Counted from the stretch's first letter, positions 21,920 through 34,264 are shown. The stretch is DNA of 64,000 nt from Melieria omissa (GCA_963971225.1 OZ020270.1:74354432-74418431), one strand, 5' to 3'. A program made the numbers and translations. Notes: a model not told the origin generated them from the sequence alone.

Positions 21920-23153
21920 ATGGCAGGTATGCGCCTATGAAACCGGTAACGACATCTAGCGGTAAATAGCCGAATATTTATAAACTTCGGAACCGTACCA
22001 AATGTCATGTTTACTTCTTCTGTCATATGTCAACAATATTCAGTTCACAATTTGTCAAGTTTCATCCAACAACGCATTGTTTGACGCTCCGGAAAATGTC
22101 GGATTACGTGCCTACAAATTACGATTTGCGGACACAGTTAATTTTGTGTTACCATTTGAAGAAAAACGCTTCTGAATCGCATCGAATGCTTGTGGAAGCT
22201 TACGGCGAGCATGCTCTTGGTCGCACACAGTGTAACGAGTGGTTCAATAAATTTAAAAGTGGTGATTTTGATGTGAGAAACGAGGAGCGTGGCCGACCAC
22301 CAAAAAAGTTTGAAGACGCCGAATTGCAAGCATTGCTCGATGAAGATGATGGCCAAACGCAAGAACAGCTCGCAGAACAATTGGGTGTTGACCGTCGGAC
22401 CGTCGGAAAACGTTTAAAAGCAATGGGAAAAATTTTAAAGGTCGGTAGATGGGTGCCACATGAACTGACTGAAAGGCAGCAAGAAAACCGAAAAACCACT
22501 TGTAAAATGCTGCTCGCCCGGTACAAAAGAAAGTCGTTTTTGCATCGAATCGTAACTGGTGATGAAAAGTGGGTCTATTTCAAGAATCCCAAATGAAAAA
22601 GATCGTATGTTAACCGCGGCGAAAGTGCGCAATCGACCGAAAGGCCAGATCGCTTCGGAAAGAAGGCCATGCTATGTGTTTTCTGGGACCAGCGTGGTGT
22701 CATATGGTATGACCTTCTAAAACCTGGTGAAACGGTTAACGGTGAACGTTACCAACAACAATTGGCCGATTTGAACCGTGCTATACGCTAACAACAACAG
22801 GCAACACAAAGTGAAGTGACCAAAGAATTGGTTGCATCGTACAACTGGGAAGCTCTTGCTCATGCGGCTTACTCACCAGACTTGGCGTCTTCGGATTATC
22901 ACATGTTCGCATCGATGGGCCACGCATTAACGGAACGGCGCTTCAATTCTCACGCAGAAACCAAAAAATGGATCGATGATTGGTTTCAGGCAAAAGGCGA
23001 AACATTTTTTTGGCGAGGCATCCATAAATTGCCTGAGAGATGGGAAAAATGTGTAGCTAGCGATGGCCATTACTTGAAGAATAAAATTGTAATCATTTCC
23101 TCACAATAAACGTGTTTTTTCAAAAATAATTACCGGTTTCATAGGCGCGTATA
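21920..23153 (+). mobile_element. mariner (mauritiana/mellifera type) transposon
   Basis: The facing blocks GCGCCTATGAAACCGGTAA (21931 onward) and TTACCGGTTTCATAGGCGC (23130-23148) are the terminal inverted repeats, with TATA-rich flanks on both sides. The transposase gene occupies the interior. The length, about 1.23 kb, is slightly short because of an internal deletion. Confidence 0.85.
22096..23109 (+). pseudogene. mariner transposase lacking the second catalytic Asp
   Basis: The ATG at 22096 gives MSDYVPTNYDLRTQLILCYH, which fits mariner better than the upstream in-frame start. Two helix-turn-helix motifs follow (FHLKK-type SESHRMLVEAYGEHALGR and EQLGVDRRTVGKRLKAMGK), then the WVPHEL motif and the first catalytic Asp in IVTGDEKWVYF. 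A stop follows NPK at 22594-22596; the same protein resumes with RFGKKAMLC and YDLLKPGETVNGERYQQQL. A deletion near 22790-22800 removes the HDNAPSHT block with the second Asp. The third Asp is present in YSPDLASSDYH (DD34D type) and the C-terminus LPERWEKCVASDGHYL is normal. Inactive copy. Confidence 0.9.
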
Positions 23154-23429
23154 TATAAAAATAAAGTTCCCAAAAATCGCTAAATTTTGTATATTTCTAT
23201 AAGAGCTTCAAAAAAACTTCTTTTTTTGTCGCGTCCGTTTCATTGCATAATTGCTTTTTATTTTGTACTAATTTGTACTAAATCTTTCCAATATATTTCT
23301 AAAATGTAGTACTATTTCAGCGCGTTAGAACACTAAAAAAACACATCGACTTTTTGTGTTGCTTTCGTGTTTTTGTGTAATTGAAAGCGTACGAATGTCG
23401 CGTCCGTGCCACTGGGAGATGCCCATATG

Positions 23430-26120
23430 AAGAAACAGAACCCAAATAACATTCACCATAGCATAGAACTGTTCGAAATTCCATATGTATCAAAAGTGAT
23501 ACAAAGGATAGAATTATAAACTTTTCAATTTTCTCACGCCCTTTTTCTTAAAAAAGTGTAAATGATGGTTCTAAAAAAGCATAATCCCAACACAAACAAA
23601 GTCACAAAGAGTGGTTCAATTAATTATATCCTGAAAGAAATTATAATAAAACAAAAAACCAAATGTATCATTTGTGATACAAAGCTCGATCTACGGTTAA
23701 CAAGTTTTGCTTCTTTTCGAAAGTTGCCTTAATTCGATGGCAAGCCACCCAGTATTGAAACCTTCCATTGATTCTACCTTTTTTTTTGTAATTTTTCTAA
23801 ATCAAGTGGTGTTTGCATATTATTACAAACAAAAATGAATAGTTTAAGCGAAGCGCAGCAGTGGTCGCTATGTTTTCCTGCCAACCATGCTGCAAAAAGG
23901 TCCCTATTTTTTACTGCATACGTCACTGAAAAAGTTGAATTTCTTAAAAACGTGCAAGTTTGTGTAGCTAAAGTCCATGGTTTCTATTAATACATACTTC
24001 CAGCTATATCACATTGTAAAATCTCGAAGTAGTAAGAAGTAGTTTTTTTTTAAAAGCTTATCTAAAGTTTGATGAAACTGCACTTTTATTCATACGAATG
24101 GACGTTTCTTCAAGTAACCGTTACTTGGAATATGGGAAGCAAAACAAAAGAGGGAAAGCTTCCAAAGAGTTCCAAAAATAGTATATTTATAGAATATATT
24201 TACTTAACATAAGGTTCCATGGGAAATTTTTCGGCAGAAGTCCTCGAACTTACATTCAACTAATTGCAATAATTTCTACCCAAGTTACCAACCTTCACAA
24301 AGTGCAAGTTTGGTAGCCTGCCATCGCACTGTGGTCGCTCCCATAGGCCAAAAATAAAAAATTCAAAGTCCAAATTTTAAAATTAAAAGTAACTACATAG
24401 TGTCCTATATAATCAAGCTTTCTAACGGTAAATTTTTTTTGGTTTGATTCTTGCGGTACTTTCTGAAAATAGCATCAGAAGTGAGAACATTTGTTCACTT
24501 GATTAGTGCAATGTGAGCAGCGTTTTACAATAATCAATTTTGAAGTGTTAAAACTTTATTAAAAAATCACCAAATTTAAAATTAATAAAAAGGGTATTGA
24601 ACATACAAGTATTTAACTTAATTTTAGTTAATGAGATATATTTGAATTGAAGTCTACTTAAAAACAAAAATCAAAATTTACTACTACTATATTCTGTGTT
24701 TTTCGTCTGACTCCCAGAATTTCACTTAAAGTTTTAGTTGTGTTCCCCCTCGTTGCCCCCATTGATCTTTTTTTCCTAATACTAAGTCACGTTTTAAGAT
24801 TATAATGTGTTAGTTTCAGCTGCCAGAATTTGCCAGGCTTCGTGCAATCTTTCATAGACTGAGTGCCTGTATTAAAAATGGGGCGCAAACCCAGAAGTGC
24901 AAAAGAAGCTTGGCATTTTGTGCGGTGGTATTGTTGTTTGTTTGTGCTGTTGTTTTTAAGTAAGGTGATGTTAATATAATGCGTATTGCAATTTTTTTAC
25001 TTTTCTATTTTAATTTCACTTTTAAACCAATTTTTATATACGGTGACTGACACTATTTACATATGTAAATATTTTTGTTATCATAGGTTCTGTGGGGACA
25101 GTTTTGGTTTTTTTTGGTAATGTTAAAGAGGTTTCCAGTCCAAATGTGGAAGGAGAAAATGGAGCAAAGCGGTTTCAGACCACACAATGTGGGAAAATTA
25201 GTAAATCTGGCAGAAGAAATGACATAACAAGATATGCATTTTTAAAGACATTCTCACAAAATGTCGTATTTGACATTTCTATGTAATACTGAATCGCATA
25301 ACTAAACTTGAACAAGATCGCCCAACTGTAACATATAGCTGCCACAGGAACGATCAGTTAAAAATGTGTCGTATGGAAAACTTTTTCTAATAAAATTTTG
25401 AGATATATCAAGATAAAATATGATTTATACAAGTGCTAAATTTTATGTTAAAGCTAAAGCTATGTTTTCAGATTAAAAAATAAATTTTGAAAAATTAAGG
25501 AAATATGCGCTCGACACTGCTAAGAGATAGAGATGTATCAATGGTACTGGCTTCCACCTTCTGTTCATAAAATTTTAATTGACGCTCCGTTTTGAGTTAA
25601 TTACCTGTACAGTGACGCACACAGGATTTCATTTTGGGAGGTTTTGCATACCACTTTGGGCCTAATACTGTTTGAGATCATAATTTTCACAAGCAATTTT
25701 TTGATTTGGGGGTTTGAACCCCGCAACCCCCTCCGGTTGCCCCTCTGACCCTGCCTATATATGAATTTTGTCGAGCAAAATCTTGGAAACAATTTGTTTC
25801 TCATTAAAAACAAAAAAGAAACAAATTTTTTATCATTTCCTTACATGGGGGCAGGCGTATAGATGTCCGACCACGCCCATTTTCACATGAAATAATTGCC
25901 ACATTTTTAGAAACAAGTTACCAAAGTTTCAGGCTGATATTTCTGCTAGAAGTATTTTTGACCGCTGTGCCCATATAAGTCCGACCACTGTGCATCGGTA
26001 TATTAATTGATATTTTTAAAATCCCTTTTCACATTTTTGTAAATTGAGGTATTTACTTCAGTACTACAAACTTATTTTTCTACATTTACGACATTCACTT
26101 TTTTATATTTGTCTCTACTC
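23430..26120. other. No gene recognised
   Basis: AT-rich sequence. TATGTATCA...TGATACAAAG words occur at 23484-23506 and 23661-23683. A short frame at 24878-24959 begins MGRKPRSAKEAWHFVRW, and another at 25092-25286 follows on the same strand, but neither shows a family motif and I cannot link them. Degenerate repeat sequence occupies 25600-25990. Confidence 0.45.
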
Positions 26121-26378
26121 GCGACACTGTGCGGCGCTACATGCCACCACTAAGCAAATAAACACATAGAGGTACCACGCAGTACAAAATTTTTCGGTCA
26201 CACAAATCTAGCACAGTATGTCCCACACGTCCTTCGGCTATACGAAGTTTTGTCGCTGGCTTCGTCAAACTTCAATTTTCGAAGTTCATCTTCATTCTGT
26301 GTGGGATGTTCGACAAGGAACATCACTTGCGAGCTGTGCTGTGCTGCCGGCACGAGACGGCGCGCCGCACAGTGTCGC
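26121..26378. mobile_element. MITE with 17-bp perfect inverted ends (258 bp)
   Basis: GCGACACTGTGCGGCGC at 26121-26137 is exactly inverted at 26362-26378. No convincing target duplication is seen. An interior word, AAACACATAGAGGT, recurs inverted near 39790, and CACTGTGCGGC recurs near 30714, so related copies exist. Confidence 0.7.
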
Positions 26379-26687
26379 GATCCCATAAAGGCTGTGGCCA
26401 AAAATACTTAGCCTATCCTATCTCGATGAAACTTGGTGAGATCGTTTTCGTGATCAAAATTAAGAAATTTGCAAAAAATCATTTAAATTGGACGACTGTA
26501 CAACTGTAAATTGGACCATAAAGGAACTGTAATATTGAAATAACTTGCTTAATATTAGTGATAGAATTATGAAATTTTGTATTTGTGCTTGAAATAATGA
26601 CCTAAAAGCTCACACTAAATGGGCGGTCTTCCACGCCCACTTTCAAAAATATTTGCATTTTACTACAACTACAACTGTATTTTTTAA

Positions 26688-27386
26688 GGCAGGTTTCTAC
26701 CTTGTGCGGCCGAGAAAACATGTTTTTTTTGAAAAATTTTTGATGGGAAGGTTTTTAAGATAAACACTGGAAAATTTTTTCAGATGTAGGTATATGTTTA
26801 TTGTACAAGTAAAACAAGTTTCAAGATAAAATATGCAAAGGGGGGGGAGGGGGCCATCGAGCAATGGCGGCAGGACTTCCGCGAGTAAGGAGATGATTTG
26901 AAACACAAAAATGACATTTTTTCTTATTCAGTATCCTTTTGTCTATGGCTGGAACTAGGATTTTGAAAAAAAAATGAAAAATGAAGAATTTATGCGATTT
27001 TGACTAAAAAACTCAATTTTTACCTACTTTTTTCAATACAAATTTCTATTTTTAATGAAAAATAATTATTATTTCTTGAAGATCCTAGTTCCAGCCATAG
27101 CTAAGACCTTGATAAATGACTGTTTAAAATTTCGTAGCTATTGCTCAACTCGTGTGGCCTAAATCACTTCCGCAAGGTCAAAAAATGTAGTTTTGAGAAA
27201 AACGCGTTCAAAGTTGTGCTTCAGTATGAAGTGACACCGACACCGCTACCTGTTTCGATAAATTGCTTCCGTAATTCGAAAGATTTCAACTTCAAATTTT
27301 GGGAGCGTATTCTACAATCATGTATTAATCCAAAAATGCATGAAAAAAAAATCGATTTTTTTGACCGCACACGGTAGAAACCCCCC
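26688..27386. mobile_element. TTAA-flanked MITE (699 bp)
   Basis: Ends GGCAGGTTTCTACC and GGTAGAAACCCCCC with TTAA at 26684-26687 and 27387-27390; GTGCGGCC/ACCGCAC follows each end. A second inverted pair TATGGCTGGAACTAGGAT lies inside (about 26942-26960 and 27086-27104). TTAA duplication with G-rich ends fits Kolobok or piggyBac; no transposase is present. Confidence 0.7.
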
Positions 27387-27390
27387 TTAA

Positions 27391-28010
27391 AGGCTGTTTA
27401 TAATACCGTTCTACGATGTGATTTTATTTTTAAGCTTTCTTAAACCTTAAAAGTGGGAGTGGCAGCTGGAGAATATTTATTAAGTGGCCAAAACTTTTCC
27501 TTCATGAATTCGTGTATTAATTTTTTCAGCTTGTGATACCATATTTTGGTATAAATGTTTAAATTTTTAAAATGGGCGTGACATTCTGCCCACTTTTGAA
27601 GATACGAACAAAGTTCCCACCTTGTCTTTTATATAGCTCACCATTGTAACAGCTGTTTTGCCGCAGTTTTCATTGTGCGTCCCAAGCCATACTTCGAAAA
27701 ATCACAATTTTTGACTGTAGGTGCCACTACAAGAAGTAAAGTTTTAGGTGGGGACGCAGGTCGACGCAGTTAATTTTTTTTTTTTTAAAGGTCGTACTTG
27801 TGGCTTTGTTTTGCACTAATCACTGCAGAGATGCATTGAGATGTTTTCTTTTTATCGTCTCCCAAATTTAGCAATTTTTCAGACATTTCGTGAGCCAGGC
27901 CGGGTTTTTTTAAAGCAACGTAACTTCGCATATGCTGATCAAAACAAAACAAAAAAGTATTTGCCCAAACTCTATATTTTTCTTACGTATGTAATTTGTA
28001 TCCATACGTA
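27391..28010. other. No gene recognised
   Basis: AT-rich spacer with degenerate repeat words such as AAATGGGCGTGACATTCTGCC near 27571; nothing coding. Confidence 0.5.
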
Positions 28011-28735
28011 CAGTTGCGGTCAAAATAATAGTAGTACGCGTACAACGAAAAGAAAATTAAGAAAAAATAATCTGATTTTTTTACAAATATTTACTTTGTA
28101 TTTTTTTTAACAAGTTATATGTGTTAACAATGCAATCATAAAAGAAAACTTAAGAATTAAATTCAGTTTGGTTTGATTTAAATTAAATGCGTCAAAAGCT
28201 CCAAAATTTGGACGGTCAAAAAAATAGTAGTTCGCTTTACTTTCATAAAAATGAAGCAACAATTGTGTTTCATTTTAAAAGATTTTGTGGTTAAATAGTA
28301 ATAACGTAATGTTTCTTCAAATTAATATTTAGTTGCGTGACAGTTGTTTGGCTATTACTGCAGCACAGAGCCGATGCATTGAAATAACCAAATTTTCATA
28401 TGATATCTTTCTCTAGGGGCGCGGTCTACTGCTTCTCAAAGTTGATTATTATTTAAAAGATTATTGTGAGCAACTGCTCTCTTCACGTCACACCACAAAT
28501 TTTTAATTATATTGAAGTCTGGTGATTGTGCGAGCCATTCTATAACCCTAATCCTGCTCTTGCGAAGCCCCTTTCGTGCGACCTTTCTTGTATGCTTTAG
28601 GTTATAATCCTGTTGGAAGACCCAAAGCATTGGCGTTTTTTCACGGACATACGGTAGCACGATTTCCTGCAAGATTCGTACACATACACATCGATCCATC
28701 GTTTTCTTGATCAAATAAATAGCGCCACCTCCATA
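28011..28735 (-). mobile_element. Tc1-like element, one end only
   Basis: The end CAGTTGCGGTCAAAATAATA starts at 28011 next to TA (28009-28010), and an inner copy GGACGGTCAAAAAAATAGTA follows near 28211, so the IR/DR layout is preserved on this side. The other end is absent; the element is cut off within its transposase gene at about 28730. Confidence 0.75.
28436..28725 (-). pseudogene. Tc1-like transposase C-terminal fragment, Glu lost
   Basis: The fragment reads IKKTMDRCVCVRILQEIVLP, then the second-Asp block in modified form (QQDYNLKHTRKV) and the third block SPDFNIIKNLWCDVKR. In functional Tc1 enzymes the last block is NxIENLW, so the catalytic Glu has become Lys. The N-terminal domains and first Asp are missing. 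The remaining 290 bp are open but cannot encode an active enzyme. Confidence 0.8.
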
Positions 28736-29088
28736 AAACGTAGGACATGCATTTATTTATTCAGCATGTCTTTGGCTCAATTTGTCATTTCAGGTTGCAA
28801 AATTAATAACTTCTGAACTAATAGAGATAATTGGAAAATTTTTTTTGGTGTTGATTAGAAATTCATCAGGCTATTGTATTCTCAAAAATAAACTCAATCG
28901 AGGTACAGGGTGCTGCGTAATACTTTGTCAAAGTTCGGCTTACTGTAAATAAGAATAATGCGAACAACAATGATAAGTTTTAGTTGCAAAATTCATGAAA
29001 ATTCATTAAAAAAGATGAAAAGTAATAAGAATTTTATGAAATAAGCTGAAAGAGTCAAATTTAAAGATAAAAATTCATAAATTTTGCT

Positions 29089-29742
29089 TTCAAAATGAGA
29101 ACCAGAATTCAAAAAATGTACGTAAAAACACAATTTTTGTTGGACAATCCTAAGTTCAAAAACAATGCTAATGCTTCATTAGGATTATATTTGAGCGTTA
29201 GCACATTGCGTGGGTTGGGAATACTGTTTTTAATTCTTTTAACACGATCCGAGTTTGCTGGTAAAACTGCTTTCACTATAATGCCTTTAATTTTTTCCTG
29301 ATCCTTATTTTATTTTATGGGCAAAGCTTCTGAAAAGTGGGTGGTAATTATTTTCCCCGTTGCGTCCATAAGCTTCCTTGTTTTAGTGAATGACTCACCG
29401 TCCTGAGTTGACTTTTTCGGCCTTCCTTTTGTCGCCTTTAATGTCGGTGGTTGGTCAGCGCTTATGCTACATGCATCTCCTGCATCGAAGTAAATTGTTT
29501 TTTCCAACCAGTCCTCATTATTCTGGACAAAATTGAATTTGGTACGGTTTACCGCAATCCATTTCAATTTTGTAGTGCGATAAGTCCTGGAGTCCTAAGT
29601 CCTTCTCTTTAGTCGAAGATGTGTTGGCTGCAGGCAAACTTTTTTCGACGTAACCAATTTCTTTAGCGACAGCCAGAACGAACTTCTCCTTTGTCTTCGA
29701 AATAGTAAATATTGCAAACGGCTTCGAATTTTCCAGAAACAT
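29089..29742 (-). pseudogene. Decayed N-terminal part of an unnamed insect repeat gene
   Basis: Read from 29742: MFLENSKPFAIFTISKTKEK, DLSHYKIEMDCGKPYQIQF, then after a frame change (29518-29570) NFVQNNEDWLEKTIYFDAGD, KATKGRPKKSTQDGE and FSEALPIK. A stop at about 29310 is followed in the same frame by VLPANSDRVKRIKNSIPNPR and NPNEALALFLNLGLS before the frame closes near 29089. The GRPKK box and the EALALFLNLGLS block resemble the N-terminal part of a multicopy gene family I remember from insects and cnidarians, whose function is not known to me. The fragment at 63190-63992 may be the C-terminal part of a related copy. At least one stop and one frameshift. Confidence 0.45.
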
Positions 29743-31858
29743 CTTTGTGCTTCTTCTTCGGTTTAGTTGCAGTGGCGGAATTGAAGTGATGTTTAGTTCA
29801 AATTAAATTCGAAACTAACTTTACTTACTCTAAAACTGTATGACAGACACAGTGTTAGTATTTTGTTAAAAACAAAAACATCACATCAAAGAATTCATTG
29901 ATGATTGACTGGTAGGCGGAAATGAAAGCCAACTTGTTTTTCATACGTGCGAACTGCGCATCCAGTAAAAGTATTCTTTACTTCGAGCTTACAGCAATAT
30001 ACACCGAAAAAAAGTCGACTTAATATTGAATTGCAAGCTTGTATCACATATTAAATGAAGCCAAAATCCAAATTTGCATGCCATGGCAACAAGTTTAATC
30101 GCGTGTAATTAATTGATTAACTATCAAAATCTTGACGAACTTGTTCGAACGCACGCACCCGAAAGCACAAAATTGCGCGAGGTGGCCACAGAAAAATCGC
30201 TGTAAAATCCAGTCGGGCAAAATCGGGCACCCGATTTCTTCAGGGCAGTACTCACAGAAGACTAGTGAACAATTTTCCCAAAGACGGAACCGTGGCAAGT
30301 ATGGCCTTTTTTTTGAAAGTCTATCGAAAGTTCAAAAAGAGTGATAAAAACAGTGCTTCAATTGAGTGCCTATGAAAAGACAACAACAACAACCAACTTT
30401 TTTTTTCTATATTTAATTCTTTACTACAAATGCCTTCTTTTACGATGCTGGTGCAAAAAGTTTCAATTGATTTGCTCCTTTCCGTATTTTAAAACTTCAG
30501 CTTTGCCGAAAAAGTGCAAATTGCTGAATTTATTTCACACTCTAAAAATTACTCAACTTTGACGGGCTCTACAAGCAAAACTATTTGTCCAATTTAGTTA
30601 AGGTTTTCGGATTTCTTAGGTCCAAGCATTTATCTATCGGACAAGTATAACAGTTTCCCCCAAATCGAACATGACAAAATCGACTTTTGCAACCTACGTC
30701 GGCAGAATCAGCCACTGTGCGGCGTACCGTTTGCAAATTCGACTATGCAAGGGTGTGTGTCCGTGTGAAAATAAATGTGCGTGTTGCTTGTGTATGCGCT
30801 GAGGCGAATGAAAACAATACGAGCAACTGCACAAGATAAAAAGCAAATTGAATTTCCATGGCTTTCGGTTCTGCTATGAATAATGAACCATGTGAATTCG
30901 CAAAGGCGTACAGTAGAGTGTGCGTTTCTATTGAAAAAAAGCCAAAACCATGAATTTCTGCTGTGCAATGTTGGCATTCATGTAGGCTTCTGGCCTAATA
31001 AAATTCATACCGATAAATTTTTCAAATTCATATATTAACACCAACATATTACTATGTATTATTATAATTTCCTTAACATTTTTATATTATTTAGTAATTT
31101 TATGTGTTCTTTAGTATTTTTATTTTATTCTTATTTTTCGTTTTACTTGCAATTTGCTCTCTTAACCAAGTGCATTTTTTTCTTAGCAAAATTATTAAAA
31201 AGTAATATAATATAAATTGCTCATGTTCCCAACAAGTAGACGGTTCTGAAAATCACATTTTGTATTCATCTACTTTGTTACGTTTGCAACACACAAATTG
31301 TACAAAAGCGTTTTTATATTGGAAGAATGAGGGGTTTCCTTAAAAAACGTATGAAATGTGTTGTAAAAGATTTTTGAAACAAAAAAAAATTAGTGGATTG
31401 GAGCTTTTAGTTTAAACACTGTTAAAATAGTTGAAATTTTGGAAAAATATAAACATTTCGTTTCTTTCACGCACTTCTCTGTTCAATATCCTACACAACG
31501 AGTATATATTCGTGTAGATCGGTTCTGTAGTTTTTTTGTTAATCATGTGGACGGACTACAAAGACGTGTTTATGAGGAAACGCGTTCCAAAGTTATTCGG
31601 AACACCTGGTGTGGCTGAGCGCTCGTCGATGAAAAGAACTGTGTCTCCAAAAGTTTTCAGAGTTCGACTTTGAAACTTTGCAATAATGTTCTCGGATAAT
31701 ATATCTTTCGATTAAAGCAAAAAAAAGAAAATAGATTTTTTGAAACCATTTCATGGAGTGCCCCCCTTAAGTTTTGATAATAAAAGAAAATTGGATTTTT
31801 CTGCCCAGATATCTTGTGAAAGAGACAAAACGGATGTAATTGATAAAACTATACCATT
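29743..31858. other. No gene recognised
   Basis: AT-rich, with homopolymers. A solo TTAA-type end CCCCCCTTAA at 31763-31770 resembles the right end of the 26688-27386 element, without a matching partner nearby. CACTGTGCGGCGTACC near 30714 recalls the MITE at 26121. No coding family is seen. Confidence 0.45.
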
Positions 31859-32327
31859 TCAACAGTATACAGTTTTAGGATACTGACAACTTTTGACATA
31901 GTTTTTCATTTCCTTCAAATAATTTTGGATATTGTTATTCTCACGAAGAGCTGATCGGAATGGATTTTTATCAAAAAGAACATGGCTATTCAAACAATCA
32001 AAAAGTCTGTTTATTTTTTCAATAAATATAGCTGTCGACACAGCTTTTTCTTTGCAATCATTATAACAGCCCTTTTTAACCAAAGATTTTATGGCTGCGG
32101 ATACAGTATTGCTAAATATTTGAGTTGTGTATTTAACCTTCATTTTTTCAAATGAATTAGGATGAATATGCTTTGTTGTCAATTTGGGACAAAGGCGGAT
32201 TGAATTGTTTTTATCCAATTCATATAACCTGCAAATAATCGAGCAAGAAATATGTCCATCAGGCGAAGTTTCATCATCAGCAAATTTGTTGAAGTGAAAG
32301 CGATCGTCAACGAAAAAAGGTATACAC
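31859..32327 (-). pseudogene. P-element-like (THAP9-type) transposase fragment
   Basis: The minus-strand frame contains IRLCPKLTTKHIHPNSFEK, MKVKYTTQIFSNTVSAAIK, then FIEKINRLFDCLNSHVLF and NPFRSALRENNNIQNYL. The KLTxxHIxPxxFxxMKVxxAxQxFSxxV and FNxLFDxLNSR...NP.R.A blocks are typical of the later part of P-element/THAP9 transposases, DNA-cutting enzymes with a GTP-binding insertion. The catalytic core and THAP zinc finger are not visible. Upstream the frame runs into the hAT element at 32328, which cut the fragment. Assignment is from remembered motif order, so moderate. Confidence 0.6.
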
Positions 32328-33292
32328 TGGGGATCGCAATTTTTTGCCATTTTGCGATCCCGGGATTTTCGGGATTGAAAAGTCAAATCCCGGGATCCCG
32401 GGATTTAATCCCGGGATTCAAATAACAAATTTTTTAAATAAAACAATTTTACCAAATTGCATAAATACTTGTTTATAATATATTTACCATAAAAATGGAC
32501 ACAGTTTAATCACATTTGGGGTAGTTTTAAGATTTTTTATCTTGAATTTAATCACATTGTAAGGCGGAAAGGGAGGCAGTCGGTGTTGAGTCGTCGAAGT
32601 GGTTGGTTGTGCGCGGCACATCACCAAAATCCAGTTGTCATTTACAATCAGTTGTCAATTACATTCAAAATTGTCAGTTTAAATTTAAATCAAATAAATA
32701 AACATAGTCATCCTTGATAACATTTTGTTTAACTTAAAAGTTTTTCATTTGACATTTAACTTCAGTTTGATAACATTTTGTTGTATCCAAAAATGACACT
32801 TAAACATAACTTATTGCTTTGCATCAAATGTATCATAAAGTACATATATACGCATATTTGATAAAAAAAAATAAAATAGTTAATTTGTTAGTACTTTTAG
32901 TTTTACTTCGATTATTTCGATAAAAAAGTTAAGCGTGATTAACTAAAAACTGAGATCTTAAAAATACTAAGGCATTAAATGTTTTGCCCTCTAATCTAGA
33001 GCGAAATTTATTGCAAATAAACCCTACTGAGAGAAAACATCTTTCAGATTCAACACTTGCTGGTTGAATGCTTAGTAAATAATTATAAGCCTTTTGCAAA
33101 AGACGCCCTCTATCCCCTCCCTCCTCCTTCAGATAAGGAATTGGGATATTTTTGTGCTTTTAAATGTATTTCATTTGAACTTTGAAGCATCTTTTGCAAT
33201 CCCGAAAATCTCGGGATTAAAAGATTTGAATCCCGGGATCTTCGGGACTGGAAAAAGTCCGGGATCCCGGGATCCCGGGATTGCGATGCCTA
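32328..33292. mobile_element. hAT-type element with ATCCCGGGAT arrays (965 bp)
   Basis: Ends TGGGGATCGCAAT and ATTGCGATGCCTA form imperfect inverted repeats and are flanked by perfect 8-bp copies GTATACAC at 32320-32327 and 33293-33300. Subterminal arrays of ATCCCGGGAT occur at both ends (32363-32416 and 33196-33280), about eight copies. The centre is AT-rich with no transposase, so it is non-autonomous. Confidence 0.85.
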
Positions 33293-34264
33293 GTATACAC
33301 ACAAAAATAAGCGCGAACAAGTGAAATTGTGTTGTTGCTTTTGTTGGCTTTTTGGTGGTTGATTATTTCATTGTGTGTTAAGGCAACGCACACAATTTTG
33401 CGAATATTTTCAACTAGCCGAAGTGCGTATGGGACCTGCTTAGTGTGCTTACTTAATTTTTCATTTATGTGGTAGACCCAGTGAAAAAACTTTGGTAGAT
33501 TTCAATGAAATGTGGTAGATTTTTTTGTATTGTACATTAATTGTATTTTATTGCATTTGTACATTTATTGTATTTCATTGTATTTGTACATTAATTGTAT
33601 TTTACGTTCTTCTATGCACTTTAACCTGTGCCGGGTTTCATCTCATTGTTTTTTGTATTGTTGACTATATTTTTTTTCTTTTTTGGAGCTCGGACTCGCA
33701 AATTTCAGCAGCAGGTACAACATCGCGTCGTAAAACTTCGTCCGGTCCAAGCGCATTGCCATCGCCATGCGATATTCTAAAAAACTAAATGTTACTAAAA
33801 AATAAAGGCAAAGATTACACTGCACAACAGCATGTCTGTTGCATGGAGTTTTTTATAAGAATCTGAATCGTTTTTCCACGCTGTTTGCAAAACCATACTC
33901 CGTTTTTATGTAACAGCTCTAGTTTTCGCAAAAAATGGGCGTGTCACTTTTTCGAATTTTCCTTGGCTTTTTTCTCGTTTTCGACTGTAATTTCTGAACC
34001 AATAATCCTATTGACATGATTTTTATATCGTTGCACTTACAACATTTCACGCCATCTTTTCTGACATTAATCAATTTTATACGTTCTAAATGGGCGTGGG
34101 TATAAGGTTTCAAAGTAGAAAAATATTGAATTTCAAGGCGTTTTTCTGATGGCGAAAATTGTACAGATGTTTCATAAATCAAGTTACGAAGCATATGAAT
34201 ATCTTAAGAAGAAACATCAAGCAATACAACACAGCCAAATTATTTGGCGGAATACACATTCGCA

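Larger units (their letters stand above)
17725..23429. mobile_element. Composite element bounded by 17-bp inverted repeats
   Basis: CATATGGGCATCTCCCA at 17725-17741 is repeated exactly inverted at 23413-23429. The undecamer GTCGCGTCCGT appears six times in direct orientation inside (18086, 18252, 21800, 21814, 23228, 23397) and nowhere else intact in the window. Four other transposons occupy most of the interior; what remains is about 1.7 kb of non-coding DNA. If the CA/TA/TG overlap hides a TA duplication, the true end is TGGGCATCTCCCA. The superfamily is unknown to me. Confidence 0.55.
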
